Origin: Spirochaetales bacterium
Lineage (GTDB): Bacteria > Spirochaetota > Spirochaetia > SZUA-6 > DRHE01
Assembly (NCBI GenBank): GCA_011049745.1
Contig: DRHE01000305.1
Location: forward strand, 1-6,295
Reading direction: 5' to 3'
DNA length: 6,295 nucleotides
Made by a program: the position numbers and the translations under genes. The notes beneath the pieces are model-generated. The model worked only from the letters and a program-made list of their open reading frames with translations, ran no database searches and was not told the origin of the DNA. Positions 4,877 through 6,295 of this stretch are shown one piece after another; positions within the stretch are counted from its first letter, which is position 1; each line of letters opens with the position of its first letter.

Positions 4877-6229
4877 TTAAAAGCTGAATGAAAAATCTAG
4901 CCTGGCCAAAGCTTCAATTTCTCTATCCGTTTCCAGGAAAGCTCTGCCTGAGCCGTTGTTGGGAATAAAGAGACCTGCGGCAAGAGAGATTCCCAGATCT
5001 GAAAAGGGCCTGAAGTTGATAATGGTATCTATTTCGGTTCCCAGGTAAAGAGAATCCGAAGAAGCATCAATGCCCCCTTCGGAGATCGGTCCGGTAGTTG
5101 GTCTGAAAAAGGCCGTTGTCTTCAATATTGTCTGCAGGTTCTCTAAGCTCTTGTATCCCTTTTTAGCTAACGGTTTTGTTGAAAAGCTCAATTCCGCTGA
5201 AAAGATATTTCCCAACTGCGGGGAAAAGACTAAACCTAAATCTGGTCGTGAAATAGGTACAAAGCTGCCTGCATGGTCTGCAGTATTGCCCTCTATGAAT
5301 GAAGAGTAATCCTCATCACCGCTGGAAAAGAGGAAGTTGAACTCAATTGTAGAAAAGTGGTCACCCTTCATGTAATAGCGTAGTCCGTGGCCGAAAAGAT
5401 AGGAAAGCAACAACGTGTACTCATAGGAGTAGCCGGTGCCGGAGCTGGAGTCTGTCATATATGACAGGGTTTTACCGCTTTCCAGGTAGAAATAACAATC
5501 GTGAAAAAGTGAAGAAGAGAGCGGTCCGGATAAGCCAAGCCCGTAGTACTGGCTGTGGAGCTTTCCTCCCTTACCGAGGATCTCATTAACCTCTCCCTCG
5601 GCAACAATTTCATCTTCACCCCTGAAATCCTGCTGGGCCAGGAAAGATATTACCAGGTCCTGCCTGGCGAAAAGTTCCGGAAATAATATTTCCACTGCCC
5701 CTATCAGGCGCGGCGGGGCAAATAGTATATCCCCTCTGCTTGAATCGGATGAATCGGCTTTGGATAGAATAACAGAAGAGCTCTCTTTGAAGAGCAGCCC
5801 GGTATAGCCGGCAGAGAGGGTGAAAATTACTTTTGGATAATTCAATTCCAGCCTCAGGCCATCAACATTATGATCCAGTATATTCCCGGAGAAATCGGAA
5901 AAAATAAACCTGCCCAGGTTAAGGTTGAGCAGTGAAGAGCTTCCTATTGCTTCGGGAAACTCACCGTCAAGGTAAAAGTGATCAAGGTCAAAGAAGTAGG
6001 GGTGGCCAATAGCATAGGTATAGCTTCCCTGCATGGAAAAGGATAGATGTTTACCCCTTTCAGTATTGAACCAGAGTGAGAACTTGTCCTTCTGGAAAAA
6101 TGAGGCGCCTTCAACACTGGAGAGTCTGGTGGAATCGTCAAGGAATAGGCCGAAGTCCATGGTGTAGGACTGAAAAGGGACAACTGCAAATAAAACAAGA
6201 AGCAAGAGAAAAGATATGTGTTTTTTCAT
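4877..6229 (-). CDS. Putative outer-membrane beta-barrel protein
   Basis: This 450-residue protein starts MKKHISFLLLLVLFAVVPF, a clear signal peptide. The mature part is full of alternating aromatic/hydrophobic and polar strands separated by polar loops, for example KFSLWFNTERGKHLSFSMQGSYTY, split here by turns, and RLELNYPKVIFTLSAGY. It ends LARLDFSFSF with a terminal phenylalanine, the usual C-terminal strand signal for barrel insertion by BAM. These features point to an outer-membrane porin-like barrel of probably 14-18 strands, though I cannot count the strands reliably. I chose ATG 6229 because a perfect AGGAGG lies 7 nt upstream; the frame could extend to ATG 6247, but that would swallow the ribosome site. 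It is the first recognisable gene of the operon, and its stop lies 18 nt before the FecR start. No specific family (alginate, maltoporin, OmpA) is recognised, so transport function is not assigned. Confidence 0.72.
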   Translation of the reverse strand: MKKHISFLLLLVLFAVVPFQSYTMDFGLFLDDSTRLSSVEGASFFQKDKFSLWFNTERGKHLSFSMQGSYTYAIGHPYFFDLDHFYLDGEFPEAIGSSSLLNLNLGRFIFSDFSGNILDHNVDGLRLELNYPKVIFTLSAGYTGLLFKESSSVILSKADSSDSSRGDILFAPPRLIGAVEILFPELFARQDLVISFLAQQDFRGEDEIVAEGEVNEILGKGGKLHSQYYGLGLSGPLSSSLFHDCYFYLESGKTLSYMTDSSSGTGYSYEYTLLLSYLFGHGLRYYMKGDHFSTIEFNFLFSSGDEDYSSFIEGNTADHAGSFVPISRPDLGLVFSPQLGNIFSAELSFSTKPLAKKGYKSLENLQTILKTTAFFRPTTGPISEGGIDASSDSLYLGTEIDTIINFRPFSDLGISLAAGLFIPNNGSGRAFLETDREIEALARLDFSFSF

Positions 6230-6236
6230 GATCCTT

Positions 6237-6242
6237 CCTCCT
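6237..6242 (-). promoter_or_regulatory. Shine-Dalgarno AGGAGG that fixes the barrel start
   Basis: A perfect AGGAGG on the minus strand is 7 nt from the ATG at 6229. It rules against the longer start at 6247, whose MAGGRI residues would be the translated ribosome site. Confidence 0.75.
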
Positions 6243-6250
6243 GCCATTCA

Positions 6251-6256
6251 AGTATA
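6251..6256 (-). promoter_or_regulatory. Possible -10 box of the envelope operon
   Basis: TATACT on the minus strand matches TATAAT in 5 of 6 bases and would place the start of transcription close to the ribosome site. Its -35 box would fall at about 6274-6279, where genomic sequence gives way to adapter, so it cannot be checked. Confidence 0.2.
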
Positions 6257-6276
6257 TTCCCCAGAATCCTGATAGC

Positions 6277-6295
6277 CTGTCTCTTATACACATCT
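6277..6295. other. Nextera/Tn5 mosaic-end adapter read-through (artefact)
   Basis: The last 19 bases are identical to the standard Nextera transposase read-through sequence, the reverse complement of the Tn5 mosaic end. An exact match placed flush at the contig end is expected from untrimmed library adapter and not from a genomic Tn5 end. Real sequence should be taken to end at 6276. Confidence 0.95.

Noticed and set aside
6277..6295. Genomic Tn5/IS50 mosaic end
   Set aside because: The match is flush with the contig end and identical to a standard library adapter, so artefact is far more likely.

Overview
The window is probably a fragment of a metagenome-assembled bacterial contig and has two contrasting halves. 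The minus-strand half (about 2043-6229) is a tight four-gene envelope operon: an outer-membrane beta-barrel protein, a secreted FecR-domain protein, a beta-propeller lipoprotein and a MurG-like (GT28-type) glycosyltransferase. The combination of exported FecR protein, barrel, NHL-like lipoprotein and relaxed lipobox resembles what is seen in free-living Spirochaetota. That placement is an inference from style; no taxonomic marker gene is present.

The plus-strand half (1-1977) is accessory DNA in decay. It opens with the 3' tail of a transposase gene (ISKra4-like), cut by the window edge. Next comes a MNT/HEPN toxin-antitoxin pair. Its nucleotidyltransferase (antitoxin) gene is intact, but the HEPN toxin gene has an in-frame TAA at codon 83, after which the frame still encodes the rest of the family domain. 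A RimJ/RimL-like acetyltransferase remnant follows; it lacks its N-terminus and the acetyl-CoA-binding core. Last is a vapBC pair with an intact vapB, while vapC has lost its middle and its reading frame. In both toxin-antitoxin pairs the antitoxin is preserved and the toxin is broken. This is the most interesting pattern in the window, although ordinary decay or sequence error must be excluded first.

The halves converge at 1978-2042, where I see no convincing terminator. In the minus-strand operon the intergenic gaps are 18, 15 and 2 nt and three of the four genes have good Shine-Dalgarno sequences, which implies co-transcription and an envelope role. The substrate and the actual function cannot be read from the sequence.

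The last 19 bases (6277-6295) exactly match the Nextera/Tn5 mosaic-end read-through sequence. They are almost certainly untrimmed adapter, so the real genomic sequence ends at about 6276. I recognised no tRNA, rRNA, CRISPR array or riboswitch.
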